A DNA stretch of 64,000 nt from Clostridiaceae bacterium (GTDB lineage: Bacteria; Bacillota; Clostridia; Oscillospirales; QAMX01): NCBI GenBank assembly GCA_018384365.1, contig JAHAYX010000017.1, forward strand, positions 96,004-160,003, in the 5' to 3' direction. Positions 1 to 7,560 of this stretch are shown in pieces. Position 1 is the stretch's first letter. Every line of letters starts with the position of its first letter. The position numbers and the translations under genes are program-made. The notes under the pieces were generated by a model. That model made no database searches, had not been told where the DNA came from, and was given only the letters and a program-made list of their open reading frames with translations.

Positions 1-457
1 GCACACGCGCCAGCTGGCGGCGCAGGATCTCCTCCTGCGGGTATTTCAGCATCCAGCTGCCGCAGGCGGAATGCCAGCACAGCGGATGGCCCTTGATGGT
101 CACATGGTTCTGCTGTAAAAGCCGGGCCGCCGCCATCACCTGGGCATGGCGCGGCTTTCCCTCCACCGGTTCAAACGCGGCCCGGGGAATGGTTTCAAAG
201 GCCGTCCAGTAAAAGGGCAGCGTGGTGTTGTTCAAAAGTGCGGTAAATTTCTCAAGTTTCTTTTCAAACAGCGCACGCGCGGCGGGATCCGTCATCTCGT
301 TTGCCGCATAGGGGATGATATCAAAAAGGCCGGCGCCGAAGAGGAACTCGTGGTTCTGCATTTCGGCGCGGATCGTCTGTCCGGCGACCGGTGTTCCGTC
401 CGTCCGCACCACGCGAACCGTCTTTTTGCCCAGCCGGTGGGAGTAATCTCTTGCCAT
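1..457 (-). CDS. GH10 endo-1,4-beta-xylanase, N-terminal part (runs off left edge)
   Basis: The reverse strand reads from ATG into the window edge without a stop, about 152 codons; it is absent from the supplied ORF track. The translation has GH10 hallmarks: FLFGAGLF near residue 33, TLPFYW near residue 77, and TIKGHPLCWH near residue 127, the conserved beta-3 strand of GH10 xylanases. The acid/base and nucleophile glutamates lie beyond the edge. There is no signal peptide, so a cytoplasmic enzyme acting on xylo-oligosaccharides is likely. Two ATGs are possible (460 and 457); the GAAAGGAG ribosome site is 4 nt from the first and 7 nt from the second, so 457 is preferred. A good promoter lies just upstream. 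Confidence 0.88.
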   Translation of the reverse strand, partial: MARDYSHRLGKKTVRVVRTDGTPVAGQTIRAEMQNHEFLFGAGLFDIIPYAANEMTDPAARALFEKKLEKFTALLNNTTLPFYWTAFETIPRAAFEPVEGKPRHAQVMAAARLLQQNHVTIKGHPLCWHSACGSWMLKYPQEEILRRQLARV

Positions 458-506
458 CATGAATCTCCTTTCTGTCGGACACGTTGGGCGCGCCCTGTCT
501 GAGGTC

Positions 507-535
507 AAAATAGCATATGCCCCGCAGTTTGTCAA
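507..535 (-). promoter_or_regulatory. sigma-A promoter of the left-edge GH10 gene
   Basis: Minus strand TTGACA, 17-bp spacer, TATTTT. A perfect palindrome GGGCGCGCCC lies downstream of the -10 (486-495), flanked by TGTC/GACA arms. It is a plausible repressor site, by inference only. Confidence 0.7.
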
Positions 536-640
536 TGGATTTGTGGGATATTACCGGAGGATTCGTTGTTTTGCCGGCTTTCCGTTAGTTTTTCCTCAGT
601 TTTTCACAAATGCCCCCTGGTTTTTCGTCAGATATATCGG

Positions 641-669
641 TAGACAAGCGCAAAATATAATGCTATTAT
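641..669 (+). promoter_or_regulatory. sigma-A promoter of the Pr6Pr-like gene
   Basis: TAGACA, 17-bp spacer, TATTAT in an A+T-rich stretch ahead of the gene at 726. Confidence 0.6.
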
Positions 670-725
670 ATAAACAGTTTTTAAACTTTTTATGTATTTT
701 GTAAATTTATTGTTATCGAGGGTAT

Positions 726-1430
726 ATGAGAATCCAAAACCGTTTCATTTCGGCGGGATTCCGTCTGATCTATCTTGCCGGCGCGCTGTACGGCGTCCTG
801 TTGAATCTGTTTGTCCCCGGCGCAGAGATTTCCTCCGTACTGTCGTTCTATACCATGCACAGCAATCTGCTCTGCATTGCGCTGACGCTTGTCCTGCTCT
901 CCTGTGATCTTGCGGATATTTCCTATCACGAAAACCGTTTTTATACCGCCGTCCGTTTCTGCGCGGTCATGTGTATTCTGCTGACCTGCGTGATTTACCA
1001 TGCGGTTATCCGGCCGCGTATGTACGCGGAATTTCCGGAATATTTCGGCAGCTTTTCCCTGAGCGACACCCTGCTGCACACCTATGCACCGGTCATGATG
1101 CTGCTGGACTATCTGCTTTTTGACGAAAAAGGGCTGTTCCGCTGGTGGTATGCGCCGCTGTCTCTCATCAGCCCCATACTCTATATGATCTTTGTTGCCA
1201 TTTACTCCTCCGTGGGCGGCGTCTTTATATTTTATGACAAGGTCCAGGCGGTTCCGTACTTTTTCCTGGATTACCGGGTGCACGGAACCGGAAAAACCGT
1301 GTTCTGGTGCCTGTTGATCCTGGCAGGAATGGTGGTGGGCGGCATACTGCTCTGCGCGCTCGACCGCGCACTGCGCCGCCTGTGGAAAGCCTGTCAGGCG
1401 CGAATGCAGCGCGAACGCGACGCAGCCTGA
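726..1430 (+). CDS. Pr6Pr family integral membrane protein
   Basis: A 234-aa polytopic membrane protein with about six hydrophobic segments and a basic C-terminal tail (RMQRERDAA). The early Y-T-M-H-S-N-L-L motif and the later LLHTYAPVMMLLDYLLF segment, followed by a tryptophan-rich WWYAPLSLISPILY, match the Pr6Pr family of six-TM proteins, whose function is unknown. ATG follows GAGGGTAT with a short spacing. It stands alone, divergent from the GH10 gene, with its own promoter; nothing links it to the sugar genes. The family call comes from motif memory; function is not claimed. Confidence 0.7.
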   Translation: MRIQNRFISAGFRLIYLAGALYGVLLNLFVPGAEISSVLSFYTMHSNLLCIALTLVLLSCDLADISYHENRFYTAVRFCAVMCILLTCVIYHAVIRPRMYAEFPEYFGSFSLSDTLLHTYAPVMMLLDYLLFDEKGLFRWWYAPLSLISPILYMIFVAIYSSVGGVFIFYDKVQAVPYFFLDYRVHGTGKTVFWCLLILAGMVVGGILLCALDRALRRLWKACQARMQRERDAA

Positions 1431-1449
1431 GCCTACCTTGTGCAAAGAA

Positions 1450-1500
1450 AAAGGCCCTCCGTATGACGCAGCATACGGAGGGCCTGCTGTTTTTTCGGGA
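1450..1500. terminator. bidirectional terminator between Pr6Pr gene and galM
   Basis: AGGCCCTCCGTATG / CATACGGAGGGCCT hairpin with A-rich 5' and T-rich 3' flanks, serving the two convergent genes. Confidence 0.8.
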
Positions 1501-1519
1501 ATTTCTCGCGGGAGTTTTT

Positions 1520-2515
1520 TTACTTGAACCAATATGCGGTCTTGGTTTCGTACACATCGCCCTTCTTCAGAAGGATCGTCGGGAAGTGCGGGTTCTGGTT
1601 CCAGTTCGGATAGCACTGGCTCTCCAGGCAGAAGCTGTGGCGGTTCGAGGAGAAGAACTGCATGCCGGGCAGATCGGTCCAGGTCTCCATCGTGATGCCG
1701 CTCTCGTCGCCGGTCGTCACGGCCACCTGACGGAAGCCTTCGCCATCCAGGCAGAAGTTGTGGTCATAGCCGTGCGGGTAGGAAATGTAAATATTGTCCG
1801 CGTCGATGTCTTTTCCGATGGCCTTCGGCTCGCGGAAGTCAAACGGCGTGCCGTCTACAGGCAGCAGTTCGCCGGTGGGCAGCAGGTCGGGCGTGCAGGC
1901 GGTCATGCGCGAGGCATGGATCTGCATCATATGGCCAAGAATCAGGCCGGTATTCATGCCGTCGGTGCCGTTTAAGTTGAAATAGCTGTGGTTCGTCAGG
2001 TTGCAGAGCGTGTCCGCATCAGAAACCGCGTGATACTCGATGGTCAGGCGGTGCTCCGCATCAAAGGTGAACGTCACGCTGACCGTGAGCGTGCCGGGAT
2101 AGCCCTCTTCGCCGTCCGGGGAAACGCGGGAGAACTTCACGCTGTTGTCGCCGCGGATCTCGCCTTCCCACATCTGCTTATCAAAGCCCTTTGCGCCGCC
2201 ATGGAGATGGTTCGGGCCGTCGTTTGCCAGGACTTTATAGGTTTTGCCGTTGATTTCAAACTGCGAAGCGCCCAGGCGGTTGCCGACACGGCCGATGGTC
2301 GCGCCCCAGAAGCCGCCGAATTTCTGATAGCCCTGCACATCCTTGTGACCCATCACAACGTCGAGCAGTTTGCCGGCTTTGTCCGGCACGACGATCTCCG
2401 TAATCGTTGCGCCATAGTCCGTAATGGCGGCATAGGAGCCGTCCGCATTTTCGATCTTATAAAGCGAGGCAATCTCGCCGTTTATGCCGGTGCCGAAAGG
2501 AAGCTTTGTAACCAT
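1520..2515 (-). CDS. galM: Aldose 1-epimerase (mutarotase)
   Basis: A 331-aa protein of the GalM family, interconverting alpha and beta anomers of aldoses in the cytoplasm. It shows GATI-T-E-IVVPDK near the N-terminus, GNRLG, the substrate-binding NDGPNHLHGG, the catalytic-histidine segment LTNHSYFNLNG, and LESQCYPN near the C-terminus, which carries the catalytic Glu. The start is set at the ATG preceded by TCAGGAGGGA, 23 codons inside the tracked ORF. A TTGTAT-N17-TAAAAT promoter supports it. It is divergent from the DUF4867 gene and sits in a carbohydrate block with a second epimerase-like gene. Confidence 0.93.
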   Translation of the reverse strand: MVTKLPFGTGINGEIASLYKIENADGSYAAITDYGATITEIVVPDKAGKLLDVVMGHKDVQGYQKFGGFWGATIGRVGNRLGASQFEINGKTYKVLANDGPNHLHGGAKGFDKQMWEGEIRGDNSVKFSRVSPDGEEGYPGTLTVSVTFTFDAEHRLTIEYHAVSDADTLCNLTNHSYFNLNGTDGMNTGLILGHMMQIHASRMTACTPDLLPTGELLPVDGTPFDFREPKAIGKDIDADNIYISYPHGYDHNFCLDGEGFRQVAVTTGDESGITMETWTDLPGMQFFSSNRHSFCLESQCYPNWNQNPHFPTILLKKGDVYETKTAYWFK

Positions 2516-2555
2516 AGATGTCCCTCCTGATAAAAAATTACGGTTTCTGTCTTTC

Positions 2556-2584
2556 ATTTTATCATCCAGCATGGTAAAATACAA
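2556..2584 (-). promoter_or_regulatory. sigma-A promoter of galM
   Basis: Minus strand TTGTAT, 17 bp, TAAAAT. A TTTCAT-N17-TAAAAT pair on the plus strand (about 2551-2580) overlaps it and could serve the divergent DUF4867 gene. Confidence 0.6.
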
Positions 2585-2642
2585 GTAGCATTATCCGGGA
2601 AACGAGCGATTCGTTTCTTCAAATCAGAAAGGAGATTATCCT

Positions 2643-3275
2643 ATGGAAATCAAATGCGTATGCGACAGTGCTTTTCAGAAATACGGCCGTGTCATCAAAG
2701 GCTATGACTGGGCTCCGCTTTTGGACGCCATGAACAAATACACTCCCCTGCCCGACGATGTGGCCTATGTCCCGTCCGTTCCGGAGCTGGAAGCAGTCGC
2801 ATCCACCAAAAAGATCCTCGAGGACGAGGTTTACGGCGAGCTGCCGATCGAAATCGGCTACTGCAACGGCAAAAACTATGCCCTCAACGCGCTGGAATAT
2901 CACCGTTCCTCCGAGGTTGACATTGCCGTGACGGACCTCATCATCATGGTCGGCATGCAGCAGGATATCACGGACGACTATACGTACGACACCTCCAAGG
3001 TCGAGCTGTTCCGTGTGCCCGCCGGTACCGCCGTGGAGCTTTATGCCACCTGCCTGCACTATGCACCCTGCAGCGCCAATCCGGAAGGCTTCCGCTGCGT
3101 CATCGTTCTGCCGAAGGGCACGAATGTGGATCTGAAAAAGCCCTTCGAGCGCAAGGGTGAAAACGCTCTGCTTACCGCAAACAACAAGTGGCGCATCTGC
3201 CACAAGGATTCCGGCATCACGGACGAAGGCGCTTACTTCGGCCTGATCGGTGAAAACATCACGCTGGAGCACTAA
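2643..3275 (+). CDS. DUF4867 family protein
   Basis: A 210-aa soluble protein without signal peptide or TM segment. It resembles DUF4867 proteins of Firmicutes, which have a cupin-like core: the acidic stretch EIGYCNGKNYALNALEYHRSSE around residue 75, a strand-rich middle, and LFRVPAGTAVELYATCLHYAPC with conserved His/Cys. DUF4867 genes are often near sugar-utilisation genes and a sugar-isomerase-like role is often supposed, but no reaction is established. The ATG follows AAAGGAGATTATCCT. Downstream lies another aldose-epimerase-like gene in the same direction, so a carbohydrate role is inferred from context. Confidence 0.75.
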   Translation: MEIKCVCDSAFQKYGRVIKGYDWAPLLDAMNKYTPLPDDVAYVPSVPELEAVASTKKILEDEVYGELPIEIGYCNGKNYALNALEYHRSSEVDIAVTDLIIMVGMQQDITDDYTYDTSKVELFRVPAGTAVELYATCLHYAPCSANPEGFRCVIVLPKGTNVDLKKPFERKGENALLTANNKWRICHKDSGITDEGAYFGLIGENITLEH

Positions 3276-3287
3276 ACACGCAAGATG

Positions 3288-3327
3288 GGCCGGCGCCGGT
3301 AAAACACCGCGCCGGCTCCTGTTTTTT
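3288..3327 (+). terminator. terminator after DUF4867 gene
   Basis: GCCGGCGC...GCGCCGGC hairpin followed after TCCTG by TTTTTT. Confidence 0.6.
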
Positions 3328-3380
3328 CTCCCTGCGGGGTATTCCGCTCCGCAGGCAGGACAGTGCGGGAGATAGTACGG

Positions 3381-4262
3381 ATGAATCTCTATGAAATCAG
3401 CAACGAATTCCTGACTTTTCGCTCCGGCGACCTCAGCGCCGAGCACGTTTCCCTGCGTTTCCGGGACGAGGACACGGATTACATCTGGCAGCCGCGTCCC
3501 GGCCACTGGGAGCACGGCAGCTTTCTCTGTTTTCCGCTCCTGGGCCGTCTGCCGGAGGGCAAATACCGCCTCGACGGGCAGGAGTATGCCATGCCCATGC
3601 ACGGCTTTGCCCAGAATGAAATCTTTACCGTTACGGAGCACTGCGCGGACCGCATCACCTACGAACTGACTGACAACGAACGTACGCGCGCCCTGTATCC
3701 CTTTGCATTTGCGCTGCGTGTACGGTATACGCTCTGCGGCGCGTCGCTTGAGCTTTTGTATGAGGTGGAAAACCGCAGCGCCGGCGAACTGCCCTTCTCC
3801 ATCGGCGGGCATCCGGGCTTCACATGCCCGCTCCTGCCGGACGAGACGTTTTCCGATTACGAACTGGCCTTCGACCGGGAGGAACGGCTTGCCGATGTCG
3901 TGACGTTTTACAGCCCGATCGAGGTGCTGGAGCGTGCCTTTGGCCAATCCGGGTACACGCTCCCGCTCTCCTACGAGCTGTTCCGTGACGGGTCTATTTG
4001 CTTCCGCCCGGTACATTCGGAAAATGTCACGCTGCGCAGCCTGAAAAGCGGCCGCGGCGTACGGCTGTCCCTCACCGGCGCGGACTGCTTCCAGATCTGG
4101 ACGGCGCCGGGCAGTCCCTTCCTCGCCATGGAGGCGTGGCACGGCGCGATCACGCGCCGGAACCGCCCGCGCCAGGACGTCTGGCGCGAACGGGAGGGCA
4201 CGCTGACGCTCCCGCCCGGCGGTATTTATACCTGCCGGCACACGGTCACACCGCTCCGATAA
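3381..4262 (+). CDS. Aldose 1-epimerase family protein (LacX-like)
   Basis: A 293-aa protein of the galactose mutarotase-like fold, of the subgroup annotated as LacX or aldose 1-epimerase-like. It has IWQPRPGHWEHGSFLCFPLLGRL early on, MPMHGFAQNEIF (the conserved HG-F), and FSIGGHPGFTCPL with the histidine equivalent to the catalytic His. The C-terminus has CFQIWTAPGSPFLAMEAWHG. No signal peptide. The tracked ORF begins at a GTG; the ATG at 3381 is better because GGGAG sits 8 nt upstream. It differs clearly from galM and may act on another sugar or phosphosugar. Confidence 0.85.
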   Translation: MNLYEISNEFLTFRSGDLSAEHVSLRFRDEDTDYIWQPRPGHWEHGSFLCFPLLGRLPEGKYRLDGQEYAMPMHGFAQNEIFTVTEHCADRITYELTDNERTRALYPFAFALRVRYTLCGASLELLYEVENRSAGELPFSIGGHPGFTCPLLPDETFSDYELAFDREERLADVVTFYSPIEVLERAFGQSGYTLPLSYELFRDGSICFRPVHSENVTLRSLKSGRGVRLSLTGADCFQIWTAPGSPFLAMEAWHGAITRRNRPRQDVWREREGTLTLPPGGIYTCRHTVTPLR

Positions 4263-4269
4263 AAAAATG

Positions 4270-4310
4270 CCCCCTGCGCATCTTGAAAGTGCGCAGGGGT
4301 TCGTTTTTTC
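4270..4310. terminator. terminator between LacX-like gene and yfbR
   Basis: CCCCTGCGCA/TGCGCAGGGG hairpin with TTCGTTTTTT on the plus side and an A-run on the other. Confidence 0.85.
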
Positions 4311-4350
4311 TGCCGGCATCCGCCGGGCATCTGTTCTTTCCCGCCGGATG

Positions 4351-4935
4351 CTATTCCAGCAGGCCCATTTCATCCAGCGTCAGTTCAAACGACGGCAGGA
4401 AATGCGTAAGGAAATATTCCGTTTCCGGCAGATTCATCGCGCGGATGGACGCCATCGTCTGCTCCGCCGCGCGGCGGAACTCCGTATTACCGGATTTCAG
4501 TTCCTCCACGCATTTGATATAGGCCGAAAGCCGGTCCGCTGCTTTCACGAGCGGATAGATTTCCGGCGCGTGCGCCGCATCAAACAGCGCACGATAGGTG
4601 CCGTCCAGCTCCGGCGGCAAAAAAGACAGCAGCTTGTCCTCCGCCGCGTGCTCGATCTCGCGATAGGCGCCGGTCAACTCCGCCGTCATGTATTTCACGG
4701 GCGTGGGCAGATCGCCCGTCAGGATCTCCGAGGCGTCGTGGAACATCGCGGCAGCCGCCACGTGCTCCGGATCGCACGGCACGCCAAACACATCGCGCCG
4801 GATCGCGGCCAGTGCGTGCGCCAGCAGCGCCACCTCCAACGTATGCTCCTCCAGATTTTCCTCCATGGCGTTGCGCATGAGTCCCCAGCGTTTGATATAT
4901 TTCATTCGGAATAAATAGGCAAAAAAGTGATGCAC
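4351..4935 (-). CDS. yfbR: 5'-deoxynucleotidase YfbR (HD domain)
   Basis: A 194-aa HD-domain phosphohydrolase; the family removes the phosphate from deoxyribonucleoside 5'-monophosphates. Metal-binding motifs are visible: EEHT (H31), MFHDASE (H66, D67) and the YfbR-specific TGDLPTPVKY that follows, plus LVKAADRLSAYIK with the last aspartate. Length fits the family. The start is GTG with GGAGGGAGCGCC upstream, supported by the promoter TTGCGC-N17-TATCAT. It stands alone, convergent with the LacX-like gene. Confidence 0.92.
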   Translation of the reverse strand: MHHFFAYLFRMKYIKRWGLMRNAMEENLEEHTLEVALLAHALAAIRRDVFGVPCDPEHVAAAAMFHDASEILTGDLPTPVKYMTAELTGAYREIEHAAEDKLLSFLPPELDGTYRALFDAAHAPEIYPLVKAADRLSAYIKCVEELKSGNTEFRRAAEQTMASIRAMNLPETEYFLTHFLPSFELTLDEMGLLE

Positions 4936-4988
4936 GGCGCTCCCTCCGACTTTCAGATTCCCGCCGTCCGGCCGGATGGCGTATTTTT

Positions 4989-5017
4989 ATGATACCATGA
5001 ATCCCCATCCGGCGCAA
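4989..5017 (-). promoter_or_regulatory. sigma-A promoter of yfbR
   Basis: Minus strand TTGCGC, 17 bp, TATCAT, about 60 nt upstream of the GTG start. Confidence 0.55.
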
Positions 5018-5023
5018 GCGCAC

Positions 5024-5064
5024 AAAAAAGGCCGGTGCAGACGCAGCTGCACCGGCCCTTTTTT
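5024..5064 (-). terminator. terminator of the GH10 gene
   Basis: GGCCGGTGCAG/CTGCACCGGCC stem with T6 on the plus side and A6 on the other; it ends the minus-strand GH10 transcript. Confidence 0.85.
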
Positions 5065-5079
5065 CAGGCTGTATTTCGC

Positions 5080-6645
5080 TTATTTTCTGCCAAAGTCAAA
5101 CCCCCAGGATTTCTCCAGCTCCTTCAGGCGGAAGAAACTCTCCTTCGGTTCAAAATTCTCGGTGAAGAGGCCGGACGCCGGAACATAGCCCGGATCGGAC
5201 ATACTCCACATGGTAATGGCCTCAATCTCGGGATGAGAATACGTGATGGTGTAGAACTGCTCGACCCAGTCGGCCTGGAGTCGTTCATTCCAGCCCATCT
5301 CATGCCACAGACCATAGTACATATACTGCAGGCAGTAGATGTCGCCCGGCGTGGTGTTCGGACGGACTTCCTTCTCAAAGGACGGAACGCCCAGCTCCGT
5401 CATATGGATGCGGCGGCCGAATTTTTTAAAGCGGTCATACAGCTTATCAATGGCCAGCATATCGCGCGCCGGGTTATAAAGCTGCATCCCGATGGCTTCA
5501 TACTGCGTGCCCAGCTCCTCGAGCTTTTCAATGGCGGTGTACGGCACCAGGTTACGCTCCCAGGTGGGTCCCCACTGCGTGCGGCCGTCCGCGGCGTTCT
5601 CGCCGAACATGAAGCAGGTGTTGACTACGGCGTGTACGTCCGGATCCGCCTCGTGCATAGCGTCGCAGCAGTACTTCGTCATCATAGTCTGCTGTTCCTG
5701 CGTGAGGTTATAGGAGTTGCACCAGTCGTGGTTCTCGTTGATGGCATCGTAATAATGGATGCGGCCCTTGTAGCGTTTGACGGTACGGTTGATCGTGCGG
5801 TCGATTTCGCGCTTGATGGAGCCGTCCTCCCATTTCAGGTCCTTCGTCCAGGCAGGCATACCGGCGGTATGCGCCCACCACAGCGGATGGCCCTTTGTCG
5901 TAATGCCGGACTTTTCAAATTCGTCCTGCAGGCGGTCCAGATAGGAGAAATCGGGCTTGCCGTACTCCGGCTCCAAGTCTGCAAGATAGAAGGGCAGCGT
6001 TGCATAATTGAAAACGGCGTCAAAGTTTTCCTTCATGGAGGGAAGGCCCTTGTATTCCGGCGCCTTGATGCCGCGGCCGCGCCATCCGACAGCGCCGTCA
6101 TAGGGATAATGGAATCCGCCCGCGCCGAACAGGATATCGTCGCGGCGGCCATGCTTCTGAATTCTGGCCCGTGCGCGTTCCACGGCCGCCAGTTCGCCGC
6201 TCCACATACCAGAGGCCAGCGCCAGCATATGATAGGCAGGCGCTTTCGCGGGGTTGGCTTCCGCCAGTGTCAGCAGTGTTTTTGCATCGCGCAGCATGGA
6301 GAGGCACTTCGGCGAAGGATCGAATTCCTTCGTGCTCAGCACAACCTCCACTTCGTGAATACGGGATGCCGCCGCGTCATGGATGAAGTCCACCTCGGCG
6401 TTCGGACCATAGCCCACGCCGCAGTTGTCGGACATAATCCACATACCGTAGCCATAACCGGGGACGCGGAGTTTTGCATGAAGCATAACGGGGCCTTCGG
6501 GCACTTCCAGATTGACTGTCGCATCATAATCAATCGAGGCTTTGCGTATGTACGGGACATAGTCCATGTCGCTCGCATACAGGGAGACAATTTCATCGCG
6601 TGTCACATAGGAGCCGTCGGCGCCGAGAATTTTCACTCTGAGCAT
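5080..6645 (-). CDS. GH10 endo-1,4-beta-xylanase with N-terminal beta domain
   Basis: A 521-aa protein. Residues 1-about 160 are strand-rich (possibly carbohydrate-binding) and residues about 180-515 form the GH10 barrel. Visible motifs are TLPFYLADLEPE, TTKGHPLWWAH, the acid/base YYDAINEN (E304), QLYNPAR, the nucleophile IHMTELGVP (E417, with Gly replacing the usual Asp) and MWSMSDPGYVPASGLF. No signal peptide is present, which suggests intracellular cleavage of imported xylo-oligosaccharides. The ATG 13 codons inside the tracked ORF is chosen because AAAGGGGATC precedes it. The promoter and a GCTGTATACACAGC inverted repeat lie upstream. It differs from the left-edge GH10 gene, so the two are not a simple duplication. 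Confidence 0.93.
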   Translation of the reverse strand: MLRVKILGADGSYVTRDEIVSLYASDMDYVPYIRKASIDYDATVNLEVPEGPVMLHAKLRVPGYGYGMWIMSDNCGVGYGPNAEVDFIHDAAASRIHEVEVVLSTKEFDPSPKCLSMLRDAKTLLTLAEANPAKAPAYHMLALASGMWSGELAAVERARARIQKHGRRDDILFGAGGFHYPYDGAVGWRGRGIKAPEYKGLPSMKENFDAVFNYATLPFYLADLEPEYGKPDFSYLDRLQDEFEKSGITTKGHPLWWAHTAGMPAWTKDLKWEDGSIKREIDRTINRTVKRYKGRIHYYDAINENHDWCNSYNLTQEQQTMMTKYCCDAMHEADPDVHAVVNTCFMFGENAADGRTQWGPTWERNLVPYTAIEKLEELGTQYEAIGMQLYNPARDMLAIDKLYDRFKKFGRRIHMTELGVPSFEKEVRPNTTPGDIYCLQYMYYGLWHEMGWNERLQADWVEQFYTITYSHPEIEAITMWSMSDPGYVPASGLFTENFEPKESFFRLKELEKSWGFDFGRK

Positions 6646-6669
6646 ATTTGATCCCCTTTCTGTTTTTCG

Positions 6670-6683
6670 CTGTATACACAGCA
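6670..6683. promoter_or_regulatory. putative operator of the GH10 gene
   Basis: GCTGT-ATAC-ACAGC inverted repeat, containing the perfect palindrome TGTATACA, between the -10 element and the ribosome site. Confidence 0.4.
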
Positions 6684-6696
6684 TATTCTACGATTC

Positions 6697-6724
6697 ATTG
6701 TAACACATAACCAAAACAAATCAA
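6697..6724 (-). promoter_or_regulatory. sigma-A promoter of the GH10 gene
   Basis: Minus strand TTGATT, 16 bp, TACAAT. Confidence 0.6.
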
Positions 6725-6877
6725 GTAGAGTCCCGTATTTTCTTTCAAAAACACAAGAACTTGCGGATGGATTCCGAATTTTCCGATTCCCCCTCGTGGA
6801 TGGAATCCTCCTTCGGGGAGGGGCAGGGCCAGGCGGCGCAACTCTCCTCCCGGCCCTGTCCGGACATCCGGCGGCGC

Positions 6878-7336
6878 TCAGGACCCCTGATACAGATTGT
6901 TGACCGCCATGAACTGATAAAGCTGCTGGCCGTGCTCCTGCTCTTCCTTTTGCATATGATTCAGTGCGCTGCGGACGGCTGTGTCCGTAAACTCGAAAAT
7001 GGACGTGTCATAGGCGCCGGAAACATACTTTTCCGTGGAAAGCGCATCCTTGCACAGGAATGCATCCTGCTGCCGCTCTGCCTCCTGATATGGCGCAGGC
7101 TGGGCCGGCGCTGCCGGCTTCGCTCCGCCGCCGCCCATCTGCGGCACAGTGCCGGCAGAGATCTGATTCAGCGTATCCAGATGCTTCTGTTCCGCCTGCG
7201 CAATCGCCGTAAACAGATTTTTCAGCCCGCCGTCGCAGGCGTCGGCGGCATATTTGCTATACTTTTCCACGCAAATCTGTTCCTGCGCAGTCAGATCGCG
7301 CAGAAGTGACTGTTCCTTGGGAGTAAACGTTATCAT
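6878..7336 (-). CDS. Spore coat protein, CotF-like
   Basis: A 152-aa protein with two ferritin-like helical halves: residues 1-65 (LTAQEQICVEKYSKYAADACDGGLKNLFTAIAQAEQKHLDTLNQ) and about 92-152 (KYVSGAYDTSIFEFTDTAVRSALNHMQKEEQEHGQQLY). A Pro/Ala/Gly-rich linker joins them. This matches coat F domain proteins of the spore coat. The start is the ATG with GGAGG 8 nt upstream; the in-frame ATG two codons earlier abuts the ribosome site. A sigma-G-like promoter lies just upstream, in keeping with a spore role. Confidence 0.85.
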   Translation of the reverse strand: MITFTPKEQSLLRDLTAQEQICVEKYSKYAADACDGGLKNLFTAIAQAEQKHLDTLNQISAGTVPQMGGGGAKPAAPAQPAPYQEAERQQDAFLCKDALSTEKYVSGAYDTSIFEFTDTAVRSALNHMQKEEQEHGQQLYQFMAVNNLYQGS

Positions 7337-7353
7337 ACTCATCACCTCCCGGA

Positions 7354-7383
7354 TAGTATGCGGCATAGGGAAAGAAACTATGT
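7354..7383 (-). promoter_or_regulatory. sigma-G-like (forespore) promoter of the CotF-like gene
   Basis: Minus strand ACATA, 18-bp spacer, CATACTA, close to the B. subtilis sigma-G consensus (GNATR-N18-CATACTA). The -10 is 11 nt from the GGAGG site. Confidence 0.55.
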
Positions 7384-7486
7384 ATGCAGGCGCACTTTTC
7401 CGCGGAATTGGGTATATCCGGCCTGTTTCTGCTTTGTTTGACAAAATCCCGACCGGAGTCCGGGCAGATTTCTGCATTTTCGCGCC

Positions 7487-7515
7487 TATACAAGGCCCGG
7501 CAAACGTGCTATGAT
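7487..7515 (+). promoter_or_regulatory. sigma-A promoter of the antiporter gene
   Basis: TATACA, 17 bp, TATGAT upstream of the CPA2 gene. Confidence 0.5.
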
Positions 7516-7560
7516 GACACGGTGGCAGCGGATACAGCTGCCGGGAAAGAGGATGCATTT

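Noticed and set aside
690-1616. 308-aa minus-strand ORF
   Set aside because: Shadow of the Pr6Pr gene and of the end of galM; no ribosome site or family features.
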